From positions 1,860,001-1,924,000 of the forward strand of contig NZ_CP092891.1 in NCBI RefSeq assembly GCF_026559675.1: a stretch of DNA of 64,000 bases, written 5' to 3'. Origin of the DNA: Microbacterium oxydans (GTDB lineage: Bacteria > Actinomycetota > Actinomycetes > Actinomycetales > Microbacteriaceae). A program made the position numbers and the translations under genes. This document shows, in pieces, positions 1-7,813 of this stretch; position 1 is the first letter of the stretch; each line of letters opens with the position of its first letter. The notes under the pieces are model-generated. The model did not search any database. It was not told where the DNA came from and was given only the letters and a program-made list of their open reading frames with translations.

Positions 1-42
1 TGCGGTGGAGCTGCCGGACTCGCGTGCGCGGCAGCGTGTTCG

Positions 43-1470
43 CTACACCTGGCGGGTGTCGATCGCGTGGGCGGACCTCTTCGTGCGGAAGAGGATCTGC
101 GTGAGCAGGGCCCCGAGCAGCGCGATGGAGCCGGCGGCGATGAACGCCGCCGAGTACCCGCTCGTCAGAGCGACGGGGTCGTCGAGCTGCCCCGACCCGA
201 AGCCGGCCGCGATCGCCGAGACCACGGCGAGCCCGATCGCGGAACCGACCTGGTAGCTGGTGTTGACGATGCCGGAGGCGAGGCCCCCTTCCTCGGGTCG
301 AGCCGCCGAGATCGCGGTCTGCAGGGACGGGATGAAGGCGAGAGCCTGTCCGAATGCCACGACGAGGGAGGGCCCGAAGGCATCCACCCAGTAGTTGCCG
401 TCGGGGCGGATGAATGCCATCCAGCCGAGTCCCGCGGCCAAGATGATCAGGCCGAGAACGATCGGGACCTTGGGGCCGACCGCCGCGATGATGCGCGGGG
501 CGAGCACGATCATCCCGATCATGATCAGGATCGTCATCGGCAGCAGGGCGGCTCCCGCGGGGAACGCGGAGAACCCGAGGACCTGCTGCAGGTAGAGGTT
601 CAGGAAGAACCACATGGGTACCCAGGCCGCGCCGAGCAGGACCTGCGCGATGTTCGCGGCCCCGAGATTCGGGGACCGGAAGATCGACAGGCGCATCAGC
701 GGGTCACGCTTCACCCTCTGGATGATCACGAAGAGCACCAGCAGGACGACGCCGATGCCGATCGCGATCCAGGTCTCCGCCGATGCCCAGCCGGCGACCT
801 CGGCGCGCACGATGCCGTAGACGAGAGCCGCGAGTCCGAGTGTCACGGTGAGAGCCCCGAGGATGTCCACGGATCCGCGTGCGCCGAGCTTGCCGCCGGG
901 GAGTGCCTTCCACATCACGGCCAGCACGATCACGGCGATCGGCACGTTGATGAAGAAGACCCAGGGCCACGAGGCGAACTCGGTGATGACGCCGCCGAGG
1001 AAGACCCCGGCGGTGCCACCGGCAGGGGCCGCCGCACCGTAGAAGGCCATGGCCTTGGTGAGCTCCCTGGGGTTGGAGCCGAAGATCATCATCAGCAGTG
1101 TGAGTGCGGCCGGGGCGATCAGCGCGGAGCCGACGCCCTGCAGGATGCGGCCGAGCAGTTCCACAGGAACGTTTCCGGCGAAGCCGGCCACGAGCGAGCC
1201 GATCGCGAGGACGACCCAGCCGATCGCGAACATCTTCCGCGGCCCGAAGAGGTCGGAGAGTCGGCCGCCGAGCAGCAGCAGACCCCCGAGGGCGATGACG
1301 TAGGCGTTGAAGACCCAGGACAGGGTGTGCGGGCTGAAGCCGAGATCCGCCTGCATGCGCGGCAGTGCGACTCCGATGATCGATGCATCCATGATCACCA
1401 TGAACTGCGCCAGGGCGATGAGGGTGAGTCCCCACCAGCGGGCGGGACTTCTTGAGGATGACGCTGACAC
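43..1470 (-). CDS. DHA2-family MFS multidrug exporter
   Basis: A 475-residue integral membrane protein of the major facilitator superfamily, 14-helix DHA2 (EmrB/QacA) type. It is expected to export drugs or toxic compounds using the proton gradient. The first helix carries AQFMVIMDASIIGVALP, the helix 2-3 loop carries GGRLSDLFGPRK (motif A), and LQGVGSALIAPAALTLL lies in helix 5 territory. I chose the GTG at 1470 because a GGAG ribosome site sits 6 nt upstream; the in-frame ATG at 1533 would lie inside the CsoR-like operator and adds a non-conserved 21-residue tail. The family assignment is firm, the substrate unknown. The operator suggests control by a metal or reactive-sulfur repressor encoded elsewhere. 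Confidence 0.9.
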   Translation of the reverse strand: MSASSSRSPARWWGLTLIALAQFMVIMDASIIGVALPRMQADLGFSPHTLSWVFNAYVIALGGLLLLGGRLSDLFGPRKMFAIGWVVLAIGSLVAGFAGNVPVELLGRILQGVGSALIAPAALTLLMMIFGSNPRELTKAMAFYGAAAPAGGTAGVFLGGVITEFASWPWVFFINVPIAVIVLAVMWKALPGGKLGARGSVDILGALTVTLGLAALVYGIVRAEVAGWASAETWIAIGIGVVLLVLFVIIQRVKRDPLMRLSIFRSPNLGAANIAQVLLGAAWVPMWFFLNLYLQQVLGFSAFPAGAALLPMTILIMIGMIVLAPRIIAAVGPKVPIVLGLIILAAGLGWMAFIRPDGNYWVDAFGPSLVVAFGQALAFIPSLQTAISAARPEEGGLASGIVNTSYQVGSAIGLAVVSAIAAGFGSGQLDDPVALTSGYSAAFIAAGSIALLGALLTQILFRTKRSAHAIDTRQV

Positions 1471-1529
1471 GACGTGCTCCGTTTCGACGAGGAGGGCAAG
1501 GAGTGGAGAGGGGAATCCCTCCTCCGGAA

Positions 1530-1555
1530 CCATACCCTAGGGGGGTACCGTATGG
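1530..1555 (-). promoter_or_regulatory. CsoR-like operator over the exporter promoter
   Basis: The site is an inverted repeat with CCATAC and GTATGG ends enclosing TACCCTAGGGGGGTA. This G-tract form closely resembles operators of the CsoR/RcnR repressor family, such as the Bacillus copper operator ATACCCTACGGGGGTAT (recalled, not searched). On the minus strand the inner TAGGGT (1534-1539) could be the -10 element of the exporter gene, so a bound repressor would block it. The leader downstream has 8-bp complementary arms (1489-1496 and 1517-1524). No csoR gene is in the window. Confidence 0.55.
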
Positions 1556-1727
1556 ATCCATCGACGAAGACACAGCGGAGTCGGCGAAGGGCGGGCGCAG
1601 ACGACGGGGGAGCCGGAATGCAGCGCGAGGAGAGCGGGAAAACGCGAGAAGACCGGGAAGGGGACCGGAAACTCGCAGAGGGCCGATCCCCAGGACGACC
1701 ACACAGGGCGACTACTCCGGGGAGGAC

Positions 1728-2384
1728 TCAGCCTCGCGTGTCTTCTCCGTCTTCATGGTCGTCGACGTCGTTCTGGTGACCCGAAGCAGTGAGCAGCAGC
1801 AGGCAGCGGTGCTCGGTGACGAAGGGGTCCAGACGCTGCACCTCCAGCGGCCCACCGCTCTGCCGGAGCACGTCGCGCACGAGCTGAGCATGCACGTCGC
1901 AGACGAGATCCTGATCCTCGGCGAGTTGTCGCCGATAGCGGCAGGGGACGAGGTCGATCCGCAGCGCATCCTCATCGACGACGGGATCAAGGCCCACGTC
2001 GTCGAGGTGCTCATACAGCACGTCGACCTGGCGCAACGCGTCGGCGTCGAGTCTCGTCGCGCCGGCGGACGTCGTCGCGCGGTACATCCGGCCTCGCGTC
2101 ATCGCGCCTTCGACACGCGCAGCGGCCACGGAACTCGATGACGCTTCGTGGACCGGGTGGAACACCACCGGCGGACGACCGCGCGTTCCCGCCCTCAGCG
2201 TCTCGCTCCGGATCAGGCCCTCGTCTTCCAGGACCCGGAGGTGATCCCGTGCGGTGTTGAGCGGGATGCCGCTCTCCTGGGCGAGCGCGCGGGCGGAGCG
2301 TCCGGGCTTCTCCTGGACGATGCGGAGCAGACGGAGCCGACGGGGTTGTGTCAGTCCGCGGAAGTCGTGAGCGCGACGAGGCAT
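1728..2384 (-). CDS. ArsR/SufR-like winged-helix regulator with putative Fe-S cysteines
   Basis: A 218-residue transcription factor. The N-terminal winged helix covers about residues 8-75 (SARALAQESGIPLNTARDHLRVL contains the recognition helix), followed by a linker and a C-terminal domain with Cys148, Cys162, His165 and Cys194. The spacing C-x13-C-x2-H plus a late Cys resembles SufR-type regulators that bind an iron-sulfur cluster. The ATG at 2384 is supported by TACGCT (2391-2396) 6 nt upstream, a leaderless pattern. It is transcribed away from hmp with a 27-bp inverted repeat between them, so it probably senses nitric oxide, oxidation or iron-sulfur status and controls hmp. That role is inferred. 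The tail after residue 200 is acidic and His/Asp rich. Confidence 0.75.
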   Translation of the reverse strand: MPRRAHDFRGLTQPRRLRLLRIVQEKPGRSARALAQESGIPLNTARDHLRVLEDEGLIRSETLRAGTRGRPPVVFHPVHEASSSSVAAARVEGAMTRGRMYRATTSAGATRLDADALRQVDVLYEHLDDVGLDPVVDEDALRIDLVPCRYRRQLAEDQDLVCDVHAQLVRDVLRQSGGPLEVQRLDPFVTEHRCLLLLTASGHQNDVDDHEDGEDTRG

Positions 2385-2390
2385 GTGGTG

Positions 2391-2396
2391 AGCGTA
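2391..2396 (-). promoter_or_regulatory. -10 element TACGCT, leaderless start of the SufR-like regulator
   Basis: On the minus strand TACGCT lies 6 nt before the ATG at 2384, placing transcription start at or next to the start codon. Confidence 0.5.
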
Positions 2397-2422
2397 GGCG
2401 CGGCGACCTGTACGCGCTGGAT

Positions 2423-2449
2423 GTTCGACCGGAAATAACCCGGTGGAAC
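2423..2449. promoter_or_regulatory. 27-bp inverted repeat between regulator and hmp
   Basis: Left arm GTTCGACCGG, spacer AAATAAC, right arm CCGGTGGAAC: two 10-bp arms that are reverse complements except at one position, with an A/T-rich centre. It lies midway between the divergent starts at 2384 and 2489. It is the natural candidate binding site for the SufR-like regulator; binding itself is an inference. Confidence 0.6.
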
Positions 2450-2488
2450 CGGCGGTGCCTTCGTTCACGGTCGGCGAGGGTGGGGATC

Positions 2489-3733
2489 ATGACGAACACG
2501 AGAAGGGGAGTCATGACGCTCTCCCCGGAGTCCGAGTCCATCGTCCACGCCACCGCCGGGGTCGTCGCGCAGCATGCCGACGAGATCACGACGCTGTTCT
2601 ACCGGGAGATGTTCGCCGCGCACCCGGAGCTGCTCCGCGTCTTCAACCGCGCGAATCAGGCGATCGGCGAGCAGCCGAAGGCCCTCGCCGCATCGGTCGT
2701 CGCCTTCGCCGTGCACCTCATCGACCCGGAGGCACCGGACTTCACACCGATCATGCAGCGGATCGCCCACAAGCACGTGTCGCTCGGGATCCAGGCGCGG
2801 CAGTACACGATCGTCGGACATCATCTCCTCGATGCCGTCGGTGTCGTCCTCGGAGACGCCGTCACACCCGAGGTGCGCGCCGCCTGGGACGAGGTGTACT
2901 GGCTCTTCGGCTGCTCCCTCATCGCGGAGGAGGCCAAGCTCTACGCGCTGGGCGGGACCGACCCGGAGCAGCCGTGGCGCGCGCACCGCGTCGTGGAGCG
3001 GATCGAGGAGTCGCCGGACGTGATCTCGCTGCTCCTGGCACCCGTGGCCGGCGATGTGGCGCCGCACCGCACCGGACAGTACGTGGCGATCGCCGTGGAG
3101 CTCCCGGACGGGGCGCGCCAGCCCCGCCAGTACACGATCTCGTCCGGCCCCCGCAGCGACACCCTGCGCGTGACCATCAAACGCGTGCGCGGCGATGGCG
3201 AGACGCCGGCCGGGCAGGTCTCGACCTGGCTTCACGAGAACGCGCATCCCGGCACCGTGCTCGACGTGTCGCAGCCCGCGGGAGACGTCGTCCTCGACGA
3301 CGCCGAGCATCCGCTCGTGCTCGTTTCGGCCGGGATCGGCATCACCCCGATCGCCGCCATCCTCGAGGACCTGTCACGCCGCTCGCCGTCGCGCACGGTG
3401 CGTCTGTTCCACGCCGATCGCGCGCACGACACCCACGCGCTGTATGCCACGCTCCGCCGCCAGGTGCTCGCGATGGAGGATGCCCGCGCACAGAACTGGT
3501 ACGAGTCCGACGCGGAACTCGCGCCCACGCTGCACCCCGCGCTTCCCGGACGCATGGACCTCGCCAAGGTCGAGCTCCCGGACGACGCGGTGGTCTTCAT
3601 GTGCGGGCCGCTCGCGTTCATGCGCACCGCACGGGAGACCCTGATGGCCCGTGGAGTGCCGGCCGACCGCATCTCCTACGAGGTCTTCGGGCCGGACCTG
3701 TGGGCCCGACGCCCCGGCACCGACGCCGCCTGA
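2489..3733 (+). CDS. hmp: Flavohemoprotein, nitric oxide dioxygenase
   Basis: A cytoplasmic enzyme of 414 residues that oxidises NO to nitrate with O2 and NAD(P)H. The N-terminal globin domain (about 9-150) has distal Tyr38 (LFYREMF), a Gln in the NQAIGEQPKAL segment, and proximal His96 (AHKHVSLGI). The FAD domain carries RQYTISS and the NAD(P)H domain carries GIGITP and MCGPLAFM. The full architecture and catalytic residues are present, so the call is secure. The ATG at 2489 has a GAGG ribosome site 9 nt upstream; the ATG at 2513 is an alternative that fits family length equally well. The divergent Fe-S-type regulator and the shared inverted repeat suggest induction by nitrosative stress. 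Confidence 0.93.
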   Translation: MTNTRRGVMTLSPESESIVHATAGVVAQHADEITTLFYREMFAAHPELLRVFNRANQAIGEQPKALAASVVAFAVHLIDPEAPDFTPIMQRIAHKHVSLGIQARQYTIVGHHLLDAVGVVLGDAVTPEVRAAWDEVYWLFGCSLIAEEAKLYALGGTDPEQPWRAHRVVERIEESPDVISLLLAPVAGDVAPHRTGQYVAIAVELPDGARQPRQYTISSGPRSDTLRVTIKRVRGDGETPAGQVSTWLHENAHPGTVLDVSQPAGDVVLDDAEHPLVLVSAGIGITPIAAILEDLSRRSPSRTVRLFHADRAHDTHALYATLRRQVLAMEDARAQNWYESDAELAPTLHPALPGRMDLAKVELPDDAVVFMCGPLAFMRTARETLMARGVPADRISYEVFGPDLWARRPGTDAA

Positions 3734-3851
3734 GGGCCCGCGCACGGCGTGGGCGAAGAAAGGGCGGGGGCGCTGTCAACCCCCTCCTCGGGATCGACGC
3801 TCGGCGCCATCCTCGTGATGTGCGGCAGCGCGCCGCAGAACGGGAGGCATC

Positions 3852-4112
3852 ATGAGCATCGGAAGTGGAATCGCCCTCTTCGTGATCGGAGCGATCCTCG
3901 TCTTCGCGGTGAACGTGGACGTACCGTGGATCGACCTGGACATGGTCGGCTACATCCTGATGGGCGCCGGCGTCCTCATCTTCCTCATCGGCATCGTGCT
4001 GCTGGCGCGTCGCCGCCGCACGGAGACGGTGTCCCGCACGTTCGTCGATCCCGCCACCGGCGAGCCGACGACGCGCCGATCGGTCAGCTCCAGCGGCGAC
4101 GAGCCGGTGTGA
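3852..4112 (+). CDS. Small two-helix membrane protein, DUF6458 type
   Basis: An 86-residue protein with two predicted membrane helices (about 5-21 and 32-52), joined by a short loop containing VDVPWIDLDMVGY. A basic RRRR stop-transfer follows, then a hydrophilic tail with TRTFVDPATG-like spacing. It matches the DUF6458 family seen throughout Microbacteriaceae, whose function is unknown. A GGGAGG ribosome site sits 4 nt before the ATG. It stands alone between hmp and a convergent gene, with nothing in the context to suggest a partner. Confidence 0.8.
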   Translation: MSIGSGIALFVIGAILVFAVNVDVPWIDLDMVGYILMGAGVLIFLIGIVLLARRRRTETVSRTFVDPATGEPTTRRSVSSSGDEPV

Positions 4113-4156
4113 GCACGACGGCTGGCGGCATCCGCGCAGGGAGCGACGCGGAGCCG

Positions 4157-4474
4157 TCAGTCGGTCGGGGTGCTCTCCAGGTGCTCCTCCACGAGCATGA
4201 TGCCGCCGCTCGAACTCGCCGAGTGCGCCAACTCCTCGATCCACTTCCTGCTCAGCTCCGGTGATTCCGGCTCCTGGAACACGAAGCGGAGCGGGATCGA
4301 CGGGTGCAGCCACAGTGTCGATCGCCCGGGCGCGTCCCCTTCCGGGTGCCGCCAGGACAGGGTGAAGCTCTCGTTGCGACGGAGCTTGGTGGCGATGACG
4401 ACCTTCAGATGCGCGAGTGCACGGTCATCGATCTGGATCGGTGCCTTCGCGTCTCCGTAATAGAGGCTGCCCAT
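4157..4474 (-). CDS. DUF7882-type small protein
   Basis: A 105-residue cytoplasmic protein opening with MGSLYYGDAKAPIQIDD, followed by a segment with ALAHLKVVIATKLRR and LSWRHPEG, and ending near IMLVEEHLE. This pattern (small Gly-Tyr-Gly N-terminus, a central L-x-V-I-x-x-KLRR helix, a WxHP strand) is the DUF7882 family common in Microbacteriaceae genomes, often in several copies. No function is known for the family and no catalytic motif is visible. There is no strong ribosome site; the 170 nt upstream, up to the AraC gene end, hold no other supported gene. Confidence 0.75.
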   Translation of the reverse strand: MGSLYYGDAKAPIQIDDRALAHLKVVIATKLRRNESFTLSWRHPEGDAPGRSTLWLHPSIPLRFVFQEPESPELSRKWIEELAHSASSSGGIMLVEEHLESTPTD

Positions 4475-4648
4475 CAGCGAGTGACGGGTTCGGGGGTGTG
4501 CGGGGGACGGACCATGGGACTCCTCGAGGGCATGCGCGAAGGACCGAGAAGCGCGGTCCGGGTACTCGAACTCTAGCCAGGACGGCGCGCAGGCTCCGGC
4601 GTCGGGCGTCGACCCGCCGTCGCAGGCGAACAGAGTGTTCGCCTGGTG

Positions 4649-5563
4649 TCACGGAGCGGGCAGCGCAGGTGGGACGCCGTAGGCCTCGCGGTACGCGGCA
4701 GTGAACCGCGACGAGTTGCTGAATCCCCAGCGACGGGCGACCTCGCCCACCGAGCGGGCGCCGCCGACCTGCAGATCCCGATGGGCGCCCTCGAGCCGAG
4801 CGCGACGCAGCGCCTGTGCCGGCGTGATGTCGAGAGCGCGGCGGAACGCGTACTGGAGACCCCGCGTCGAGATGTAGGCCGCGGCCGCCACCTCGTCGAT
4901 CGTGATGGGGAGGTGCGCGTTCTCATCGATGTACGCCAGGGCACGGCGGACGGACGCCGGCGCACCGGAACGCTGAGCGGGTCGACGGAGCGCATCGCTG
5001 AAGGTCGTGGGGAATGCCGAGAGCGTCATCATCAGGGCATGCCGCTCGAGCTCGGCGCGCAGCAGGGGCTCCGCTCCCGCCGTCCCGAGGAGCTGCTCGA
5101 CGTACGCGAACGACTTCTCCCAGCGATGCGCGTCAGCGGGGGAGTGGGGGACGAGTCCGGCCGCGCGCAGTTCGCTCCGGTCGTCTCCGGTGAGCTGCCG
5201 CGCAAGGTCCTCGGCGGCCCGACGATCGAAGATCACGGCCCGGACGTCGGCGGTACGGTCCCATTCCGCGTCGACCCGGGTGCCGTCGGAGATCCACGGC
5301 GAACGGGCGTCCAGGGTGTCGCGACCGGCCCACACGCGGGCGGTGGGAGCGTCGACGCGGCACACGAGGATCTGGTCGTGCGGCTCGGCGGTCGAGTGCA
5401 CCTGCGCGGCGAGCCGATAGTTCACGAGCGTCGCGTCGTCGAGGTCTTCGGATCGCCAGTCGAAGCGGAAGCGGTGCGGATCAGCGCGCTGCAGAGACGA
5501 CGAGGGTACGTACTGCTGCCACGTGGACTCCACCTGCTCCACATCCGTGGAGGTGAACTGCAT
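4649..5563 (-). CDS. AraC-family transcriptional regulator
   Basis: A 304-residue regulator. Residues about 1-190 form an effector or dimerisation region similar to the AraC-binding-domain-like (cupin) class. The C-terminal 100 residues contain two helix-turn-helix units: ITIDEVAAAAYISTRGLQYAFRR and the signature SVGEVARRWGFSNSSRFTAAYREAYGVPP. A very strong AGGAGG-type site precedes the ATG at 5563. The gene stands between a DUF7882 gene and a DnaQ-like exonuclease gene in the same direction, but 40 nt separate it from the exonuclease stop and no shared pathway is apparent. The target genes and ligand cannot be inferred. Confidence 0.88.
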   Translation of the reverse strand: MQFTSTDVEQVESTWQQYVPSSSLQRADPHRFRFDWRSEDLDDATLVNYRLAAQVHSTAEPHDQILVCRVDAPTARVWAGRDTLDARSPWISDGTRVDAEWDRTADVRAVIFDRRAAEDLARQLTGDDRSELRAAGLVPHSPADAHRWEKSFAYVEQLLGTAGAEPLLRAELERHALMMTLSAFPTTFSDALRRPAQRSGAPASVRRALAYIDENAHLPITIDEVAAAAYISTRGLQYAFRRALDITPAQALRRARLEGAHRDLQVGGARSVGEVARRWGFSNSSRFTAAYREAYGVPPALPAP

Positions 5564-5603
5564 GCGCTCCTCCTAGTTCTCCGCGCCGTCGTCTGTCGGG
5601 GCT

Positions 5604-6329
5604 TCAGCCGGTGACGGGCCGAATCGATCGTACGGGCCACGTTCCGTCGAGAGCATCCTCGGGGTCGAGGCGCCCGATGCTCACGAAGTACTCGGTGAGA
5701 CTCGCAGCCTGTGATCTCGCCCAGCCGATCTGGTGGGTGTGCAGCTCGATCGGCGTCTCCGGAAGGGCGAACTGACGCGCCAACGCCTGGGCCACGCGAC
5801 CGGCGGCGATCGCGTCGGCGGATGCCTCATGGGCGGCTTCGAGTGCGACCGAGTAGTGGGCGGCCACGACCTCGAGCGTGCGCCTGCCCCGGCGGTAGCG
5901 GTCGTACGCCTTGTCGATCACGAGCGGATCGATGATCGGCGAGGGGTCGGCAAGCGGTTCCACATCGTGCCGGACGGCGTCGAACGCGAGGAGGGAGAAG
6001 TCGTACGACGCGTTGTAGGCCACCACGGGCACGCCCTGGTCGAACAACGAGCGCAGTGCCGCGGTGACCTCGGCGACGACCTCGCGAGCGGGACGACCAT
6101 GCGACCGCGCGTGTTCCGTCGTGATGCCGTGCACGGCGGTGGCGCCCTCGGGGATCCGGACCCCCGGGTCGGCCAACCAGGACCGCGCGGCGATCTCGCG
6201 ACCCTCGGCATCGAGCACGCCCACGTATGCGGTGACGACACGGTCGGTCGTCACATCCACCCCTGTGGTCTCCAGGTCGAACACCCCGACGCGGGTGAGC
6301 CACGCGGGGAGGGCGAGACCGGACGGCAT
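5604..6329 (-). CDS. DnaQ-like 3'-5' exonuclease
   Basis: A 241-residue DEDDh-family exonuclease, related to the proofreading epsilon subunit of DNA polymerase III. Exo I is FDLETTG (residue 17 onward), Exo II is YNASYDFSLL with the second-site Asp, and Exo III is AHEASADAIAA with the catalytic His and Asp. All four acidic residues and the His are present, so it should be active. The C-terminus (HTHQIGWARSQAASLTEYF) is conserved in the actinobacterial relatives. It lacks the polymerase-binding tail of a true epsilon subunit, so a repair or RNA/DNA end-trimming role is as likely. The ATG at 6329 is supported by TAGCGT 6 nt upstream. Confidence 0.88.
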   Translation of the reverse strand: MPSGLALPAWLTRVGVFDLETTGVDVTTDRVVTAYVGVLDAEGREIAARSWLADPGVRIPEGATAVHGITTEHARSHGRPAREVVAEVTAALRSLFDQGVPVVAYNASYDFSLLAFDAVRHDVEPLADPSPIIDPLVIDKAYDRYRRGRRTLEVVAAHYSVALEAAHEASADAIAAGRVAQALARQFALPETPIELHTHQIGWARSQAASLTEYFVSIGRLDPEDALDGTWPVRSIRPVTG

Positions 6330-6335
6330 GTCCCC

Positions 6336-6341
6336 ACGCTA
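6336..6341 (-). promoter_or_regulatory. -10 element TAGCGT, leaderless start of the exonuclease
   Basis: TAGCGT on the minus strand lies 6 nt before the ATG at 6329. Confidence 0.5.
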
Positions 6342-6383
6342 TGGCCGGGCGCCGACATTCAGGAGAAGGCGCACGGCGACTCG

Positions 6384-6389
6384 TAGACT
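6384..6389 (+). promoter_or_regulatory. -10 element TAGACT, leaderless start of the hydrolase
   Basis: TAGACT lies 6 nt before the ATG at 6396, back to back with the exonuclease -10 on the other strand: two leaderless promoters within about 55 bp. Confidence 0.5.
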
Positions 6390-6395
6390 CGGAGC

Positions 6396-7295
6396 ATGAC
6401 CGTGCCTTCCCCCTATGCGGATCGTCTTCGTCGCCTCCCCGTGCGCCGCTTCGAGGTCGAGGTGCGCGGTGCGACCACCGCCTACTGGGTGTACGGGCCG
6501 GAGGACGCCGAGACCACGGTCGTCGCGGTCCACGGATTCCGCGGCGAGCACCACGGTCTCGAACCCGTGCTCGCCTACCTTCCGGAGGTGCGGGTGGTCG
6601 CCCCCGATCTCCCCGGATTCGGGGAATCGGCGCCGCTGCCCGGCCGCAGACACGACCTCGACGAGTATGCCGGGTGGCTCACCGACTTCGCCGCGGCGGT
6701 CGCTCCGGGCGCCGTCATCCTCGGACACTCGTTCGGATCGATCGTGTCGTCCGCCGCCGTCGCCCGAGGACTGCAGACGCCGCGTCTGATCCTGCTCAAC
6801 CCGATCGGTGCGCCCGCGCTCGAGGGGCCGAAGGGCCTGATGACGCGCCTCGCGGTGCTCTACTACGCCCTCGGCGCCCGGCTTCCGGAGAAGCTCGGCA
6901 CCGCTCTGCTGCGCAACCGGATCATCGTCCGCGTCATGAGCATCACGATGGCGAAGACGAACGACCCGGGGCTGCGTCGGTTCATCCACGACCAGCACGA
7001 CACCTACTTCTCACGATTCTCGGACCGAGATGTGCTTCGGGACGCCTTCGTGGCGAGCGTCTCCCACGACGTCAGGGAGTTCGCCCCCGCGATCGACGTG
7101 CCCACGCTGCTCGTCGCCGCCGAGCGCGATGACATCACCCCCATCGAGGCCGAGCGCACGTTGGCCACGCTGTTCCTCGAGGCGTCGCTCGTCGAGATCG
7201 CCCATGTGGGGCACCTCATCCACTACGAGACGCCGGCCGAGGCTGCGGGTGCCGTGCGACGCTTCCTCAGGATTCCCGTCGCGCGAGGCCGATGA
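6396..7295 (+). CDS. Alpha/beta hydrolase
   Basis: A 299-residue alpha/beta-hydrolase-fold enzyme. The oxyanion-region motif is VHGFRGEHHG, the nucleophile elbow is GHSFGS (Ser near residue 112), the acid is the Asp in AERDDITP, and the catalytic His lies in HVGHLIHYETP near the C-terminus. The complete triad supports an active esterase, lipase or C-C hydrolase; the substrate is not predictable. The segment after the nucleophile (about 140-200) forms the lid. Start fixed by the TAGACT-N6-ATG arrangement. Its 3' end overlaps the convergent Lrp gene by 29 bp. Nothing nearby ties it to a pathway, although it abuts the branched-chain catabolic island. Confidence 0.88.
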   Translation: MTVPSPYADRLRRLPVRRFEVEVRGATTAYWVYGPEDAETTVVAVHGFRGEHHGLEPVLAYLPEVRVVAPDLPGFGESAPLPGRRHDLDEYAGWLTDFAAAVAPGAVILGHSFGSIVSSAAVARGLQTPRLILLNPIGAPALEGPKGLMTRLAVLYYALGARLPEKLGTALLRNRIIVRVMSITMAKTNDPGLRRFIHDQHDTYFSRFSDRDVLRDAFVASVSHDVREFAPAIDVPTLLVAAERDDITPIEAERTLATLFLEASLVEIAHVGHLIHYETPAEAAGAVRRFLRIPVARGR

Positions 7296-7740
7296 GCCCG
7301 GCGACCCGGAACGGGATCACCTCGCCCATCGCGAGGGAGGTCTCGGTCCGCTCGACGCCCTCGATCGACAGGATGCGCGCATCGGTGTCGAAGAGGTGAC
7401 GTGCGTCGCGGCACGCGACCCGCGCGAGCAGGTCGATGGAGCCGCTGAGCCCGTGAGCCTGCACGACCTCGGGGATGCGGGCGAGCTCATTGATGATCCG
7501 CGGCAACTCCGTCTGCCGCACGCCGATGCTCACGAAGGCCTGCAGGGGGAAGCCGAGCACATCCGGTGAGAACGACCTCTCGTAGGAGAGGAAGATGCCG
7601 GTCTGCTCCAAGCGCGCCATCCGCGCCTGGATCGTGTTGCGAGAGAGGCCGAGATTCTCCGCCAGCGCGACGATCGTGGTCCTCGGGTCGTCGGCGAGGG
7701 CGGCGAGAAGCTCGAGATCGATGCGGTCCAGTCCTGGCAT
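7267..7740 (-). CDS. Lrp/AsnC-family regulator, probable bkd regulator
   Basis: A 157-residue feast/famine regulator. The N-terminal HTH is LDRIDLELLAALADDPRT followed by LAENLGLSRNTIQARMARLE. The C-terminal RAM/AsnC effector domain contains GSIDLLARVACRDARHL. It is transcribed divergently from the branched-chain keto-acid dehydrogenase genes, the same arrangement as BkdR in other bacteria. It therefore probably senses a branched-chain amino or keto acid and controls bkd and itself; this is inferred from context. I chose ATG 7740 (MPGLDRIDLE) because TAGGGT lies 8 nt upstream and the family starts there. The 3' end overlaps the hydrolase gene by 29 bp. Confidence 0.88.
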   Translation of the reverse strand: MPGLDRIDLELLAALADDPRTTIVALAENLGLSRNTIQARMARLEQTGIFLSYERSFSPDVLGFPLQAFVSIGVRQTELPRIINELARIPEVVQAHGLSGSIDLLARVACRDARHLFDTDARILSIEGVERTETSLAMGEVIPFRVAGLIGLARRES

Positions 7741-7775
7741 AGTGCCAAACCCTAGCAGCACCGATAGGACGCATA

Positions 7776-7813
7776 TTAAGCAACATGCTCAAGGCGATCT
7801 CGAATGCTTGAGC
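7776..7813. promoter_or_regulatory. Palindromic operator region between Lrp gene and bkd operon
   Basis: Two nested dyads. TTAAGCA-aca-TGCTCAA (7776-7792) has 7-bp arms with one mismatch and fits the 15-17 bp palindromes bound by Lrp/AsnC proteins. GCTCAAG (7787-7793) and CTTGAGC (7807-7813) form a second perfect 7-bp repeat 13 nt apart. The right arm overlaps the -35 of the bkd promoter. Confidence 0.55.

Noticed and set aside
1489..1524. Leader hairpin GAGGAGGG...CCCTCCTC before the exporter as an attenuator or riboswitch
   Set aside because: Only one 8-bp stem with a 20-nt loop; no aptamer-like conservation can be claimed.
1531..1533. ATG at 1533 as the exporter start
   Set aside because: It falls inside the operator and the extra 21 residues are not conserved; the GTG at 1470 has a proper ribosome site.
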